Assembly (NCBI RefSeq): GCF_008642335.1
Contig: NZ_CP029191.1
Span: forward strand, 3,162,001-3,226,000
From: Streptomyces venezuelae
GTDB lineage: Bacteria; Actinomycetota; Actinomycetes; Streptomycetales; Streptomycetaceae
Direction: 5' to 3'
Length of the DNA stretch: 64,000 nt
Part shown: piece by piece, positions 8,772 to 18,267 of the stretch
How positions within the stretch are numbered: the stretch's first letter is position 1
Layout: each line of letters starts with the position of its first letter
Position numbers and translations under genes: made by a program
Notes under the pieces: model-generated
What the model saw: only the letters and a program-made list of their open reading frames with translations
Database searches by the model: none
What the model was told of the DNA's origin: nothing

Positions 8772-9161
8772 TCAGGGGATCTTGCAGAGGCAGAACGGGT
8801 GCCCCGCGGGGTCGGCGTAGACGCGGAAGTCGCGCCTGCCGTTGTCGTCGTCCAGGTCGAGGGGGGTCGCGCCGAGCGCGAGCACCTTCTCCTGGGCGGC
8901 GTCGATCTCCTCGACGGTGCGTCCCGCGTCCAGGTCCAGGTGGACCTGCTGCGCGTTGACGTCGGAGCGCGGCCACTCCGGCGGGCGCAGGTCCTCGACC
9001 TTCTGGAACGACACCTTGACGCGGCCGGGCGACACGAGGTCGATCCAGTCCCCGTCCTCTTCGATGGTGCCGCCGATGAGGGCGGCGTAGAACTCGGCGA
9101 GTGCGCGCGGGTCCGGGCAGTCCAGGACCACGTTGCGCAGGCGGGCGATGGGTTCTGTCAT
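8772..9161 (-). CDS. VOC (glyoxalase/dioxygenase-like) family protein
   Basis: 129 residues from an ATG preceded by GGAGAGG. It has the beta-alpha-beta-beta-beta modules of vicinal-oxygen-chelate proteins: LRNVVLDCPDPRALAEFYAAL at the start and FRVYADPAGHPFCLC at the end, with HLDLDAG in the middle. This CPDP...GHPFCLC subtype is common in Streptomyces, and its substrate is unknown. A close paralogue sits at 37591-38001. The gene is 29 bases downstream of the UDP-sugar dehydrogenase on the same strand and may share its transcript. Confidence 0.85.
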   Translation of the reverse strand: MTEPIARLRNVVLDCPDPRALAEFYAALIGGTIEEDGDWIDLVSPGRVKVSFQKVEDLRPPEWPRSDVNAQQVHLDLDAGRTVEEIDAAQEKVLALGATPLDLDDDNGRRDFRVYADPAGHPFCLCKIP

Positions 9162-9190
9162 ATCCCTCTCCATGCCCCCCATGGTCACTC

Positions 9191-10534
9191 TCAGGCGGCG
9201 GGCCTGCCCATCGCGCGGTACGTCCAGCCCGCGGCGCGCCACGTCTCGGGGTCCAGGGCGTTGCGGCCGTCCAGGATGAGCGGGGAGGCCGCGGCGGCGG
9301 CGAGCTCCGCCGGGTCGAGCTCGCGGAACTCGCGCCACTCGGTGAGGTGCAGGACGACGTCGGCGCCGTGGACGGCGTCCAGGGCCGTGTCCGCGTACCC
9401 GAGGGTGGGGAACAGCCTGCGGGCGTTCTCCATGCCCTTGGGGTCGTAGACGGTCACCTGGCCGCCCTGGAGGTGGATCTGGCCGGCGACGTTGAGGGCC
9501 GGGGAGTCGCGAACGTCGTCCGAGTCCGGCTTGAACGTGGCGCCGAGGACCGCGACCCGCTTGCCGAGGAAGGACCCGCCGCCGAGCGCCTCGCGCGCCA
9601 TCTCGACCATCTGGCCGCGGCGCCGCATGTTGATGGAGTCGATCTCGCGCAGGAACGTCAGGGCCTGGTCCGCGCCGAGCTCGCCCGCGCGTGCCATGAA
9701 CGCGCGGATGTCCTTGGGCAGGCAGCCGCCGCCGAAGCCGATGCCGGCGCGCAGGAACTTCTTGCCGATCCGGTCGTCGTGGCCGAGGGCCTCCGCGAGC
9801 TTCACGACGTCGCCGCCCGCGGCCTCGCAGACCTCGGCCATGGCGTTGATGAAGGAGATCTTCGTGGCGAGGAACGAGTTCGCGGAGGTCTTGACGAGCT
9901 CGGCGGTCGGGAAGTCCGTGACGACGAACGGCGAGCCCTCGCCGACGGGCGCCGCGTACACCTCGCGCAGGAGCTTCTCCGCGCGCTCGCTGCGCACGCC
10001 GACGACGATCCGGTCGGGGTGCAGCGTGTCGTCGACGGCGAAGCCCTCGCGCAGGAACTCGGGGTTCCAGGCCAGCTCGACCTCGTCGCCCGCGGGGGCG
10101 AGCTCCGCGAGGCGGGACGCGAGACGGTCCGCGCTGCCGACCGGGACGGTGGACTTGCCGACGACCAGGGAGGGCTTGGTGAGGTGCTTGGCGAGGGACT
10201 CCAGGGCGTTGTCGACGTACGACATGTCGCACGCGTACTCGCCGTGCTTCTGCGGGGTGTTCACGCAGATGAAGTGGACGTCGCCGAAGTCCGCGACCTC
10301 CGCCCAGTCCATCGTGAAGCGCAGCCGCCCGCTGGCGCCCTCGATGCCCGCGACGTGCTTGCGCAGCAGCTCCTCGAGACCGGGCTCGTACATGGGGACC
10401 TCGCCCCGCTGGAGCATCTCGATCTTCTCCGGCACCACGTCGAGCCCCAGCACCTCGAAACCGAGCTCGGCCATGGCCGCGGCGTGTGTGGCGCCGAGAT
10501 AGCCGGTACCGATCACGGTGATCTTGAGGGCCAT
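9191..10534 (-). CDS. UDP-glucose/GDP-mannose dehydrogenase family (UDP-glucose 6-dehydrogenase)
   Basis: 447 residues. The N-terminal Rossmann domain begins with a VIGTGYLGATHAAAM glycine-rich NAD site. The middle carries the catalytic Cys in GIGFGGGCLPKD, and the C-terminal domain binds the sugar nucleotide (ATFKPDSDDVRDSPAL). Full length for the family. The expected reaction is the two-step oxidation of UDP-glucose to UDP-glucuronate with 2 NAD+, in the cytoplasm. With LCP ligases and a glycosyltransferase nearby, a role in acidic wall or capsule polymer supply is reasonable but inferred. The VOC gene follows 29 bases downstream. Confidence 0.93.
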   Translation of the reverse strand: MALKITVIGTGYLGATHAAAMAELGFEVLGLDVVPEKIEMLQRGEVPMYEPGLEELLRKHVAGIEGASGRLRFTMDWAEVADFGDVHFICVNTPQKHGEYACDMSYVDNALESLAKHLTKPSLVVGKSTVPVGSADRLASRLAELAPAGDEVELAWNPEFLREGFAVDDTLHPDRIVVGVRSERAEKLLREVYAAPVGEGSPFVVTDFPTAELVKTSANSFLATKISFINAMAEVCEAAGGDVVKLAEALGHDDRIGKKFLRAGIGFGGGCLPKDIRAFMARAGELGADQALTFLREIDSINMRRRGQMVEMAREALGGGSFLGKRVAVLGATFKPDSDDVRDSPALNVAGQIHLQGGQVTVYDPKGMENARRLFPTLGYADTALDAVHGADVVLHLTEWREFRELDPAELAAAAASPLILDGRNALDPETWRAAGWTYRAMGRPAA

Positions 10535-10669
10535 GCGGTGCTCCAGGGGGCTGTGGCGTCAGTGCGCAGACGAGCATAGTCCCGCGTGTCCGGGCCTCTC
10601 ACCGGGCAGGATTCCCGCTGTCGCGAAGCTCACGTATCCCTTGCGTGGGGGGCGCCACTAAAATTTGGG

Positions 10670-10683
10670 TTACTTAACGGTAA
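10670..10683. promoter_or_regulatory. Small inverted repeat upstream of acyl-CoA dehydrogenase
   Basis: TTAC (10670-10673) and GTAA (10680-10683) are complementary arms around TTAACG, in an unusually AT-rich patch ending 26 bases before the TTG start of the acyl-CoA dehydrogenase. It could be a regulator site or part of the promoter. The arms are only 4 bp. Confidence 0.3.
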
Positions 10684-10709
10684 TTAGCGTCCTTGGAGCG
10701 TGAGAGACC

Positions 10710-11867
10710 TTGGCCGGATCGGCTGATTTCGACCTGTACCGCCCGTCCGAGGAGCACGACATGCTCCGCGACGCGATCCGTTCGCTGGCCGAGGCGAAGA
10801 TCGCGCCGTTCGCCGCCGCGGTGGACGAGGAGGCGCGCTTCCCGCAGGAGGCCCTCGACGCCCTCGTCGCGAACGACCTGCACGCCGTGCACGTCCCGGA
10901 GAGCTACGGCGGCGCGGGCGCCGACGCGCTCGCCACGGTCATCGTCATCGAGGAAGTCGCGCGCGTGTGCGCCAGCTCCTCGCTGATCCCGGCCGTCAAC
11001 AAGCTCGGCTCGCTGCCGGTCATCCTCTCCGGCTCCGAGGAGCTGAAGAAGAAGTACATGGCGCCGCTCGCCTCCGGCGAGGGCATGTTCTCGTACTGCC
11101 TCTCCGAGCCGGACGCCGGTTCGGACGCGGCGGGCATGAAGACCAAGGCCGTGCGCGACGGCGACTTCTGGGTGCTCAACGGCGTGAAGCGCTGGATCAC
11201 CAACGCGGGCGTCTCCGAGTACTACACGGTGATGGCCGTCACCGACCCGGAGAAGCGCTCCAAGGGCATCAGCGCGTTCGTCGTCGAGAAGGGCGACGAG
11301 GGCGTCTCCTTCGGTGCGCCGGAGAAGAAGCTCGGCATCAAGGGCTCCCCCACGCGCGAGGTCTACCTCGACAACGTCCGCATCCCCGCCGACCGCATGA
11401 TCGGCGCGGAGGGCACGGGCTTCGCGACCGCCATGAAGACCCTGGACCACACCCGCATCACCATCGCGGCCCAGGCTCTCGGCATCGCCCAGGGCGCGCT
11501 CGACTACGCCAAGGGGTACGTGAAGGAGCGCAAGCAGTTCGGCAAGCCGATCGCCGACTTCCAGGGCATCCAGTTCATGCTCGCCGACATGGCGATGAAG
11601 ATCGAGGCGGCCCGTCAGCTGACGTACGCGGCGGCGGCCAAGTCGGAGCGCGGCGACAAGGACCTCACCTTCCAGGGTGCGGCCGCGAAGTGCTTCGCCT
11701 CGGACGTGGCGATGGAGGTCACCACGGACGCGGTGCAGCTCCTCGGTGGGTACGGGTACACGCGCGACTACCCCGTCGAGCGGATGATGCGTGACGCGAA
11801 GATCACGCAGATCTACGAGGGCACGAACCAGGTCCAGCGCATCGTCATGGCCCGCAACCTGCCGTAG
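10710..11867 (+). CDS. Acyl-CoA dehydrogenase
   Basis: 385 residues from a TTG start, with GGAG 14 bases upstream. The three acyl-CoA dehydrogenase domains are all present: helical N-terminus (about 10-120), middle beta domain with SYCLSEPDAGSDAAGMKTKA and WITNAG (FAD and substrate contacts), and helical C-terminus. The YEGTNQVQRIVMAR ending and the EGT Glu match the short-chain (butyryl-CoA type) class, where this Glu is the catalytic base. It oxidises acyl-CoA to 2-enoyl-CoA with FAD, passing electrons to ETF. It is a single gene followed by a long palindromic repeat. Chain length is inferred only. Confidence 0.93.
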   Translation: MAGSADFDLYRPSEEHDMLRDAIRSLAEAKIAPFAAAVDEEARFPQEALDALVANDLHAVHVPESYGGAGADALATVIVIEEVARVCASSSLIPAVNKLGSLPVILSGSEELKKKYMAPLASGEGMFSYCLSEPDAGSDAAGMKTKAVRDGDFWVLNGVKRWITNAGVSEYYTVMAVTDPEKRSKGISAFVVEKGDEGVSFGAPEKKLGIKGSPTREVYLDNVRIPADRMIGAEGTGFATAMKTLDHTRITIAAQALGIAQGALDYAKGYVKERKQFGKPIADFQGIQFMLADMAMKIEAARQLTYAAAAKSERGDKDLTFQGAAAKCFASDVAMEVTTDAVQLLGGYGYTRDYPVERMMRDAKITQIYEGTNQVQRIVMARNLP

Positions 11868-11903
11868 CCCCTCCAGGGGCGGGGCACTTGTTCGTGCCCC
11901 TTC

Positions 11904-12022
11904 AGGGGCGCGGGGAACTGCGCGAGCAGCCAAGAGCAAAGCCGCACCCGCCGCCGAGCCGCCGTAGGCAGACGCGGCTGCGGGTGCGTCGTGGCTGGGC
12001 GCGCAGTTCCCCGCGCCCCTTA
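11904..12022. repeat. Dispersed palindromic repeat, complete two-arm copy
   Basis: Arm GGGGCGCGGGGAACTGCGCG (from 11905) is mirrored by the complementary arm at about 11998-12020. Between them lies a ~70-base centre that itself pairs (CCGCACCCGC with GCGGGTGCG). The whole could fold into one long hairpin. It fills the gap between the convergent acyl-CoA dehydrogenase and dipeptidase genes. The same arms recur at 16964, 22292-22590, 54614-54735 and 59094-59190. Confidence 0.85.
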
Positions 12023-12033
12023 CGGGGCGCAGC

Positions 12034-13236
12034 TCAGCCGTCCAGCTGCTCCAGCGTCGCGATCGACGGGCCCCTGCGGGACTGGACGTCCCGCGCCACG
12101 TCCTCCGCGGCCCCGAGCACCCGTACCGCGTTCTGCCAGGTCAGCTTCGCGAGGTCGGCCTTGGACCAGCCGCGGCTGATCAGCTCCGCGATCAGGTTCG
12201 GGTAGCCCGCCACGTCGTCGAGGCCCGACGGGGTGAACGCCGTGCCGTCGTAGTCGCCGCCGATGCCGATGTGGTCGACGCCCGCCACCTCGCGCATGTG
12301 GTCGAGGTGGTCGGCGACCGTCGCGGCGGTGGCGATCGGGCGGGGGTTCGTCGCCTCGAAGGCCTCGTGGACCTTCATCGCCTCGGGCCGCGTGTCCAGG
12401 TGGTGGAAGCCGTTGGCCCGCATGTTCTCGTCGGCGGCCCGCGTCCAGTCGGCCGCCGCCTGGAGGACGAACTTCGGGACGAAGGTCGCCATCGCCACGC
12501 CGCCGTTGGCGGGCAGCCGCTCCAGGACGTCGTCCGGGATGTTGCGCGGGTGGTCGCACACCGCCCGCGACGAGGAGTGCGAGAAGATCACCGGCGCCAC
12601 CGACGTGTCGAGCGCCGCCCGCATCGTCGTCGCCGCGACGTGCGAGAGGTCCACCAGCATGCCGACGCGGTTCATCTCGCGTACGACCTCGTGGCCGAAG
12701 GGCGAGAGACCGCCGACGCCCGGCTCGTCCGTCGCCGAGTCCGCCCACGCGATGTTGTCGTTGTGCGTGAGCGTCATGTAGCGGACGCCGAGCGTGTGCA
12801 GCGCCCGCAGCGTGGCGAGGGAGTTGTTGATGGAGTGCCCGCCCTCGGCGCCCATCAGGGAGGCGATGCGGCCCTCGGCGCGGACCTTCTCCATGTCCGC
12901 CGCCGTCAGCGCGCGGCCCAGGTCCGCCGGGTAGCGGGTGAGCAACTGGTCGACGCAGTCGATCTGTTCGAGCGTGGCGCTGACCGCCGCGTCGCCGGTG
13001 AGGTCCGTACGGACGTACACCGACCAGAACTGCGCGCCGACGCCGCCCGCGCGCAGCCGGGCTATGTCCGTGTGCAGGCTGCCCCGCTGGTCCGTCGCGA
13101 TGTCGAGCTCGCCGATGTCGTAACCGGCCTTCTCGCGCAGGGCCCACGGCAGGTCGTTGTGGCCGTCGACGACGGGGAAGTCGGCGAGGAGCGCGCGTGC
13201 CTCGTCGAGGGAGCCGAGGGAGTCGGGTGATGTCAT
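12034..13236 (-). CDS. Membrane dipeptidase (peptidase M19, Sco3058-like)
   Basis: 400 residues, full length for renal-dipeptidase-like enzymes. All zinc ligands are visible: His26 and Asp28 in VVDGHNDLP, the Glu of MGAEGG, the His of DLSH, the His of FSHSS and the Asp of GGDYDG. It should hydrolyse dipeptides (possibly L-D dipeptides from wall turnover) with a binuclear zinc centre. The homologous S. coelicolor enzyme Sco3058 is a characterised dipeptidase. It starts 4 bases after the purE stop in the purK-purE-dipeptidase order, so it is very probably co-transcribed with purine genes. No signal peptide is evident, suggesting a cytoplasmic enzyme. Confidence 0.94.
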   Translation of the reverse strand: MTSPDSLGSLDEARALLADFPVVDGHNDLPWALREKAGYDIGELDIATDQRGSLHTDIARLRAGGVGAQFWSVYVRTDLTGDAAVSATLEQIDCVDQLLTRYPADLGRALTAADMEKVRAEGRIASLMGAEGGHSINNSLATLRALHTLGVRYMTLTHNDNIAWADSATDEPGVGGLSPFGHEVVREMNRVGMLVDLSHVAATTMRAALDTSVAPVIFSHSSSRAVCDHPRNIPDDVLERLPANGGVAMATFVPKFVLQAAADWTRAADENMRANGFHHLDTRPEAMKVHEAFEATNPRPIATAATVADHLDHMREVAGVDHIGIGGDYDGTAFTPSGLDDVAGYPNLIAELISRGWSKADLAKLTWQNAVRVLGAAEDVARDVQSRRGPSIATLEQLDG

Positions 13237-13240
13237 GCGA

Positions 13241-13774
13241 TCACTTTCCCGAGCCGAAGCCGAATCCGGAACCCGCTCCCTCGACCTTGGCCCGGAGCCG
13301 CTTGCCCTTCTCCGTGGCCTGGTCGTTCAGCTCCTGCTGGAACTCCCGCATACGGCCGAGGAGTTCGGGGTCGTGCGCGGCGAGCATGCGGGCCGCGAGC
13401 AGGCCCGCGTTGCGCGCGCCGCCGACGGAGACCGTCGCGACCGGGACGCCCGCGGGCATCTGCACGATGGACAGGAGGCTGTCCATGCCGTCCAGGTACT
13501 TGAGCGGGACGGGCACGCCGATCACGGGGAGCGGGGTCACCGACGCCAGCATGCCGGGCAGGTGGGCGGCGCCGCCCGCGCCGGCGATGATCGCCTTGAG
13601 GCCGCGGTCCGCCGCCTGCTCGCCGTACGCGATCATCTCGTGCGGCATGCGGTGCGCGGAGACGACGTCGACCTCGAAGGGGACCTCGAACTCGTCGAGT
13701 GCCTTGGCGGCGCCCTCCATCACCGGCCAGTCGGAGTCCGAGCCCATGACGATGCCAACAACAGGTGAGGTCAT
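13241..13774 (-). CDS. purE: N5-carboxyaminoimidazole ribonucleotide mutase PurE
   Basis: 177 residues; class I PurE with [13 protein letters not shown] at the start, SAHRMP and [11 protein letters not shown] around the active site. It converts N5-CAIR to CAIR in purine synthesis, acting right after PurK. Its ATG overlaps the purK TGA (ATGA), so the two are translationally coupled. The C-terminus carries a Gly/Phe-rich tail ([12 protein letters not shown]) beyond the usual PurE end. Confidence 0.96.
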   Translation of the reverse strand: MTSPVVGIVMGSDSDWPVMEGAAKALDEFEVPFEVDVVSAHRMPHEMIAYGEQAADRGLKAIIAGAGGAAHLPGMLASVTPLPVIGVPVPLKYLDGMDSLLSIVQMPAGVPVATVSVGGARNAGLLAARMLAAHDPELLGRMREFQQELNDQATEKGKRLRAKVEGAGSGFGFGSGK

Positions 13775-14955
13775 TCGGTGATCGTTCCTCTGAGATAGCC
13801 GGCCGCGTGCCGGGCGCGGTCGAGGACCTCGTCCAGATCGTCGCCGTAGGTGTTCACGTGACCGACCTTGCGGCCGGGCTTCACGTCCTTGCCGTACATG
13901 TGGATCTTGAGCTGCGGGTCGCGGGCCATGCAGTGCAGGTACGCGGTGTACATGTCGGGGTAGTCCCCGCCCAGCACGTTGGCCATCACGGTCCACTTGG
14001 CGCGCGGGCGCGGGTCGCCGAGCGGCAGGTCGAGGACGGCGCGGACGTGGTTGGCGAACTGCGAGGTGATCGCGCCGTCCTGCGTCCAGTGGCCGGAGTT
14101 GTGCGGGCGCATCGCGAGTTCGTTGACGAGGATGCGGCCGTCGCGGGTCTCGAAGAGCTCGACGGCGAGGTGTCCGACGACGCCGAGTTCCTTGGCGATG
14201 CGCAGAGCCAGTTCCTGCGCCTGGCCCGCGAGGTTCTCGGAGAGGCCGGGCGCGGGGGCGATCACCGTGTCGCAGACGCCGTCGACCTGCTGGGACTCGA
14301 CGACGGGGTAGGCGACGGCCTGGCCGTGCGGCGAGCGGACGACGTTCGCCGCCAGTTCCCGCTCGAAGTCCACCTTCTCCTCGGCGAGCACGGGGACACC
14401 GGCCCGGAAGGGGTCTTCGGCGTCCTCGACGGAACGTACGAACCACACCCCCTTTCCGTCATAGCCGCCGCGCACCGTCTTCAGGATCACGGGGAAGCCG
14501 TCGCCGCCGTCCTCGGCGCCCTCGGCCGCGAAGGCGGCCACGTCGGCCGGGTCCTTCACGATCCGGTGGCGCGGGCAGGGCACGCCGATCTCCGTGAGCT
14601 TCGCGCGCATGACGCCCTTGTCCTGGGCGTGCACCAACGCGTCGGGCCCCGGACGGACGGGGATGCCGTCCGCCTCCAGGGCCCGTAGATGCTCGGTGGG
14701 TACGTGTTCGTGATCGAAGGTGATCACGTCGCAGCCCCGCGCGAACGCGCGCAGCGTGTCCAGGTCGCGGTAGTCGCCGATGACGACGTCGCCGACGACC
14801 TGCGCCGCGGAATCCTGCGGGGTGTCACTGAGGAGCTTGAATTTAAGGCCGAGGGGGATGCCCGCCTCGTGGGTCATGCGGGCGAGCTGACCGCCGCCGA
14901 CCATGCCGACTACCGGGAACGTCACGCCCCCAGGGTATCGGCCGGTATCGGCCAC
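13771..14955 (-). CDS. purK: N5-carboxyaminoimidazole ribonucleotide synthetase PurK
   Basis: 394 residues, ATP-grasp enzyme. It has [12 protein letters not shown] at the N-terminus, a [19 protein letters not shown]-grasp lid region and [16 protein letters not shown] near the metal/ATP site. It makes N5-CAIR from AIR, ATP and bicarbonate. It is the first gene of the purK-purE-dipeptidase operon, divergent from the GtrA gene across a 195-base gap that should hold both promoters. Confidence 0.96.
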   Translation of the reverse strand: MADTGRYPGGVTFPVVGMVGGGQLARMTHEAGIPLGLKFKLLSDTPQDSAAQVVGDVVIGDYRDLDTLRAFARGCDVITFDHEHVPTEHLRALEADGIPVRPGPDALVHAQDKGVMRAKLTEIGVPCPRHRIVKDPADVAAFAAEGAEDGGDGFPVILKTVRGGYDGKGVWFVRSVEDAEDPFRAGVPVLAEEKVDFERELAANVVRSPHGQAVAYPVVESQQVDGVCDTVIAPAPGLSENLAGQAQELALRIAKELGVVGHLAVELFETRDGRILVNELAMRPHNSGHWTQDGAITSQFANHVRAVLDLPLGDPRPRAKWTVMANVLGGDYPDMYTAYLHCMARDPQLKIHMYGKDVKPGRKVGHVNTYGDDLDEVLDRARHAAGYLRGTITE

Positions 14956-15100
14956 CGCGGAACGGCCGGATCCCGCGTCCCACGGCCCCGCCTGTCACAG
15001 CGGCGCCACAGTGTCCAAGCGTGCGCGAGCGCCCGTGGGGGCCGCTGGTTAGCATGGCTGGGTCGACACGACCGAATCACCAATCCGTCGGCACGTACAC

Positions 15101-15128
15101 GACCGGTACGGAACGACCGGTACGGAAT
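15101..15128. repeat. 14-bp tandem repeat upstream of GtrA gene
   Basis: GACCGGTACGGAA(C/T) is repeated twice head to tail, ending 22 bases before the GtrA start codon. It contains the palindromic ACCGGT core and could be a regulator site in the purK/GtrA divergent promoter region. Function is not known. Confidence 0.4.
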
Positions 15129-15150
15129 CGACGGGGGCTGGGGCGACACC

Positions 15151-15660
15151 ATGACGGAACGGGGCTCACTGCGCGTGCGGCTGGACAGGCTCGGGCGCGA
15201 AGTTGCCAAGTTCGGAGCCGTGGGGGCGGTCGGAACCCTGGTCAACTTCGGTGTCTTCAACCTCGTGCGGCACGTCACCGACCTCCACGTGGTGCGCGCG
15301 AGCGTGATCGCCACGGTCGTCGCCATCGCCTTCAACTACGTGGGCTTCCGCTACTTCACGTACCGGGACCGTGACAAGAGCGGCCGCACCAAGGAACTCA
15401 CGCTGTTCCTGCTGTTCAGCGCGGTCGGCCTGGTCATCGAGAACGGCGTGCTCTACGCGGCGACGTACTGGTTCGGCTGGGACAGCCGCCTCCAGTCCAA
15501 CTTCTTCAAGTTCCTCGGCATGGGCATCGCGACGCTCTTCCGCTTCTGGTCGTACCGCAGTTGGGTGTTCAAGGCCCTGCCCGTGCGCGAGACGACGGTC
15601 GGGCATGCGGAATCGTTCCTGGAGGAGACCGAGCCGAAACCTGTGGTGCGCAGGCCCTAG
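15151..15660 (+). CDS. GtrA family membrane protein
   Basis: 169 residues with four predicted membrane helices (about 20-40, 50-70, 88-108, 120-142) and charged loops, the standard GtrA layout. GtrA-like proteins are thought to help move lipid-linked sugars (for example undecaprenyl-phosphate glucose) across the membrane or to partner with glycosyltransferases. It begins at ATG 15151; the frame is open further upstream but without family sequence. Its TAG overlaps the stop of the convergent histidine kinase gene, leaving no intergenic gap. The substrate is unknown. Confidence 0.87.
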   Translation: MTERGSLRVRLDRLGREVAKFGAVGAVGTLVNFGVFNLVRHVTDLHVVRASVIATVVAIAFNYVGFRYFTYRDRDKSGRTKELTLFLLFSAVGLVIENGVLYAATYWFGWDSRLQSNFFKFLGMGIATLFRFWSYRSWVFKALPVRETTVGHAESFLEETEPKPVVRRP

Positions 15661-16934
15661 CGGATCGTCTTCTCGTCCCCTTCGTGGTCCGTGCTCCGCG
15701 TCAGCGGCGTACGGGACAGGAAGAGCCCGAAGACCGGCGGCTGCGTCTGCAGCATCTCCAGGCGGCCGCCGTCCGCCTCGGCCAGATCCCGCGCCACCGC
15801 GAGGCCGATTCCCGTCGAGTTGCGGCCGCTGATCGTCCGCTCGAAAATGCGCGCCCCCAGGTCGGCGGGGACGCCGGGACCCTCGTCCGTGACCTCGATG
15901 ACCGCCTGATTGCCGGTGACGCGGGTACGCAGCGCGACCGTGCCGCCACCGTGCATCAGCGAGTTCTCGATCAGCGCGGCGAGGACCTGCGCCACGGCGC
16001 CCGGCGTGCCGACCGCCTCCAGGTGCCGCTTGCCCGAGCTGACGATGGCGCGGCCCGCGCTGCGGTAGGCGGGGCGCCACTCCTCCAGCTGCTGCTTGAC
16101 GACCTCGTCCAGGTCGAAGGCGACGGCGGAGCCCGTACGCGGGTCGCGGGAGTTGGTCAGGAGGCGCTCCACGACGTCGGTGAGCCGCTCGACCTGCGCC
16201 AGCGCGATCGTCGCCTCCTCCTTGACCGTGTCCAGCTCCTCGGTGACGGTGATCTCCTCAAGCCGCATGGACAGGGCGGTCAGCGGGGTGCGCAGCTGGT
16301 GCGACGCGTCGGCGGCCAGGCGCCGCTCGGCGGTCAGCATCCGTCCGATGCGCTCGGCGGAGGAGTCCAGGACGTCCGCGACACGGTCCAGCTCCGGCAC
16401 GCCGTACCGCTTGTGGCGGGGGCGGGGGTCGCCCGAGCCGAGGCGCTCCGCGGTCTCGGCGAGGTCGGTGAGCGGGGACGCGAGGCGGTTGGCCTGCCGG
16501 ACGGCGAGGAGGACGGCGGCGACGATCGCGAGCAGGGCCACGGCGGCGATGATCAGCAGGGTCCTGCCGACCTCGCGGGTCACCGCGGCCTTGGGCTCCT
16601 GCACGGTGACCTTCTCACCCTGTTCGCCGGGGCGGGTGGCGCTGATGACCTGGCCACCGGGGCGCTCGCCGATCTGGATGGGCTTGCGGCCGGGGATCTC
16701 GATGCGGGCGTACCGGTCGGAGGCGACCTGGTCACGCAGGATGTCGCCGCTGATCTTCTCCTCGCTGATCAGCCGGCTGTCCACGATGCTCGCGAGGCGC
16801 AGCGCCTCGGAGTCGACGCGCTCCTGGGCGCTGCTGCTGATGGTCCTCGTCTCGACGATGACGAGGCTCACCCCGAACACGGCGATCACCACGAGGACGA
16901 CGGCGAGGGTGGAGTTGATCAGTCGACGGCGCAT
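15657..16934 (-). CDS. Two-component sensor histidine kinase
   Basis: 425 residues. Membrane helix near 5-25, an extracytoplasmic sensor of ~120 residues, a second helix (about 148-168), HAMP, then HisKA with the phospho-acceptor His in ADASHQLRTPLTAL. The HATPase domain has AALIENSLMHGGG (N box), VTDEGPGVP (G1) and GIGLAVARDL (G2). It is downstream of its response regulator but separated from it by ~185 bases containing a long palindromic repeat. Signal unknown. The C-terminus overlaps the convergent GtrA stop codon. Confidence 0.94.
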   Translation of the reverse strand: MRRRLINSTLAVVLVVIAVFGVSLVIVETRTISSSAQERVDSEALRLASIVDSRLISEEKISGDILRDQVASDRYARIEIPGRKPIQIGERPGGQVISATRPGEQGEKVTVQEPKAAVTREVGRTLLIIAAVALLAIVAAVLLAVRQANRLASPLTDLAETAERLGSGDPRPRHKRYGVPELDRVADVLDSSAERIGRMLTAERRLAADASHQLRTPLTALSMRLEEITVTEELDTVKEEATIALAQVERLTDVVERLLTNSRDPRTGSAVAFDLDEVVKQQLEEWRPAYRSAGRAIVSSGKRHLEAVGTPGAVAQVLAALIENSLMHGGGTVALRTRVTGNQAVIEVTDEGPGVPADLGARIFERTISGRNSTGIGLAVARDLAEADGGRLEMLQTQPPVFGLFLSRTPLTRSTDHEGDEKTIR

Positions 16935-16963
16935 CTACACAGTGTCGCGGATCCGGGTGCCCC

Positions 16964-17085
16964 GTCAGGGGCGCGGGGAACTGCGCGAGCAACCACGACG
17001 AGCCCGCAGACGCGTCTGCCTGCGGCGCCAGTACGGCGGGTGCGGGTTGTACCTGGCTGGTCGCGCAGTTCCCCGCGCCCCTGGG
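16964..17085. repeat. Dispersed palindromic repeat between response regulator and kinase genes
   Basis: A complete two-arm copy: GGGGCGCGGGGAACTGCGCG near 16968-16990 and its complement near 17060-17082, with a centre rich in GC palindromes. It lies inside what would otherwise be a compact two-gene operon, so readthrough must cross it. Confidence 0.85.
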
Positions 17086-17119
17086 GGACTTCGGGTACCG
17101 CCCCCCCCGACGGGTGACG

Positions 17120-17797
17120 TCAGCTCTTCTCGAAGCGGAAACCGACTCCCCGTACCGTCGCGATGTACCGCGGATTCGCCGCGTCGTCCCCGAGCTTCTT
17201 GCGCAGCCAGGAGATGTGCATGTCGAGGGTCTTCGTGGAGGACCACCACGTCGTGTCCCAGACCTCCCGCATCAGCTGGTCCCGCGTGACGACCCGCCCC
17301 GCGTCCCGCACCAGGACCCGCAGCAGGTCGAACTCCTTGGCGGTGAGCTGGAGCTCCTCGTCGCCCATCCACGCGCGGTGCGACTCGACGTCGATCCGCA
17401 CGCCGTGCGTGGCCGGCGCCTCCTTGGGCTCGCTCGCGCCGCGTCGAAGGAGCGCCCGGACCCGGGCGAGGAGCTCGGCGAGCCGGAAGGGCTTGGTCAC
17501 GTAGTCGTCGGCGCCCGCGTCCAGACCGACGACCGTGTCCACCTCGTCGGCGCGCGCGGTCAGGATCAGGATCGGCACCGTGAGCCCGTCGGCCCGCAGC
17601 CGGCGGGCGACCTCCAGGCCGTCCATGCCGGGCAGCCCCAGGTCGAGTACGACAAGGTCGACGCCGCCCTGCAGTCCTGCGTCGAGGGCGGTCGGGCCGT
17701 CCTCACGGACTTCGACCTCGTACCCCTCCCTCCGCAGGGCGCGGGCCAGCGGCTCCGAGATGGACGCGTCGTCCTCGGCGAGCAGTACACGGGTCAT
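17120..17797 (-). CDS. Two-component response regulator, OmpR/PhoB type
   Basis: 225 residues. The receiver domain (1-115) has acidic residues in LLAEDDASI, the phospho-acceptor Asp in VVLDLGLPGMDG and the conserved Lys in YVTKPF. A winged-helix DNA-binding domain follows (about 128-222: LTAKEFDLLRVLV, TLDMHISWLRKKLG, TVRGVGFRFE). ATG 17797 gives a standard receiver start. It is the partner of the downstream kinase at 15657-16934. Targets are not visible. Confidence 0.95.
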   Translation of the reverse strand: MTRVLLAEDDASISEPLARALRREGYEVEVREDGPTALDAGLQGGVDLVVLDLGLPGMDGLEVARRLRADGLTVPILILTARADEVDTVVGLDAGADDYVTKPFRLAELLARVRALLRRGASEPKEAPATHGVRIDVESHRAWMGDEELQLTAKEFDLLRVLVRDAGRVVTRDQLMREVWDTTWWSSTKTLDMHISWLRKKLGDDAANPRYIATVRGVGFRFEKS

Positions 17798-18267
17798 GGG
17801 GTGATGGTAGTCCGCAGTGGACAACGTCAGGGAGGTGATCGCACAGTGTGGGGGCGACCCTGCGGCTGTGGGAAGCAATTCTGTGAAACACCTTTGAATG
17901 TGTGCCGCTGGTTGCAGCGACACCTGTGATCCATCTCTCAAGTCCTTCCATATGCATCCCTGACGTGTCGTATGGTGACCCAACGCCTGATGCACTACTC
18001 AAGGACCTTTGGCCCGCTGTGCGCGCCTTAGGTCTCTTTTATGTGCGGGCCGGCTTCGGCCAGCCTTGAAAGGAATGACCTGTGGTCGGGCCCTGCGCGC
18101 GAGGAAGCGCCAGGGTGTGGATCCCGGAGTCACCGCCCCTCGCCTCTTTCGCGGGGTGAACTCCCCCTGGGCGTGGGGGTGGGCGGCATGACGACGGTGC
18201 CGACCGCCCCCCACCGGGCGCGCTCACGCTCCTGCCGCGCGCGTCCCGAACCCACGAGGATCGACCC
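17798..18267. other. Long gap between response regulator and POT transporter
   Basis: 470 bases that must hold divergent promoters and a long leader for the POT gene. I see AT-richer sequence at about 17930-18000 and short GC hairpins around 18047-18065. A small open frame (MTCGRALRARKRQG..., about 18075-18191) ends 77 bases before the POT start, but its ribosome site (GAAAGGA) directly touches the ATG, so I do not call it as a gene. Confidence 0.5.
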
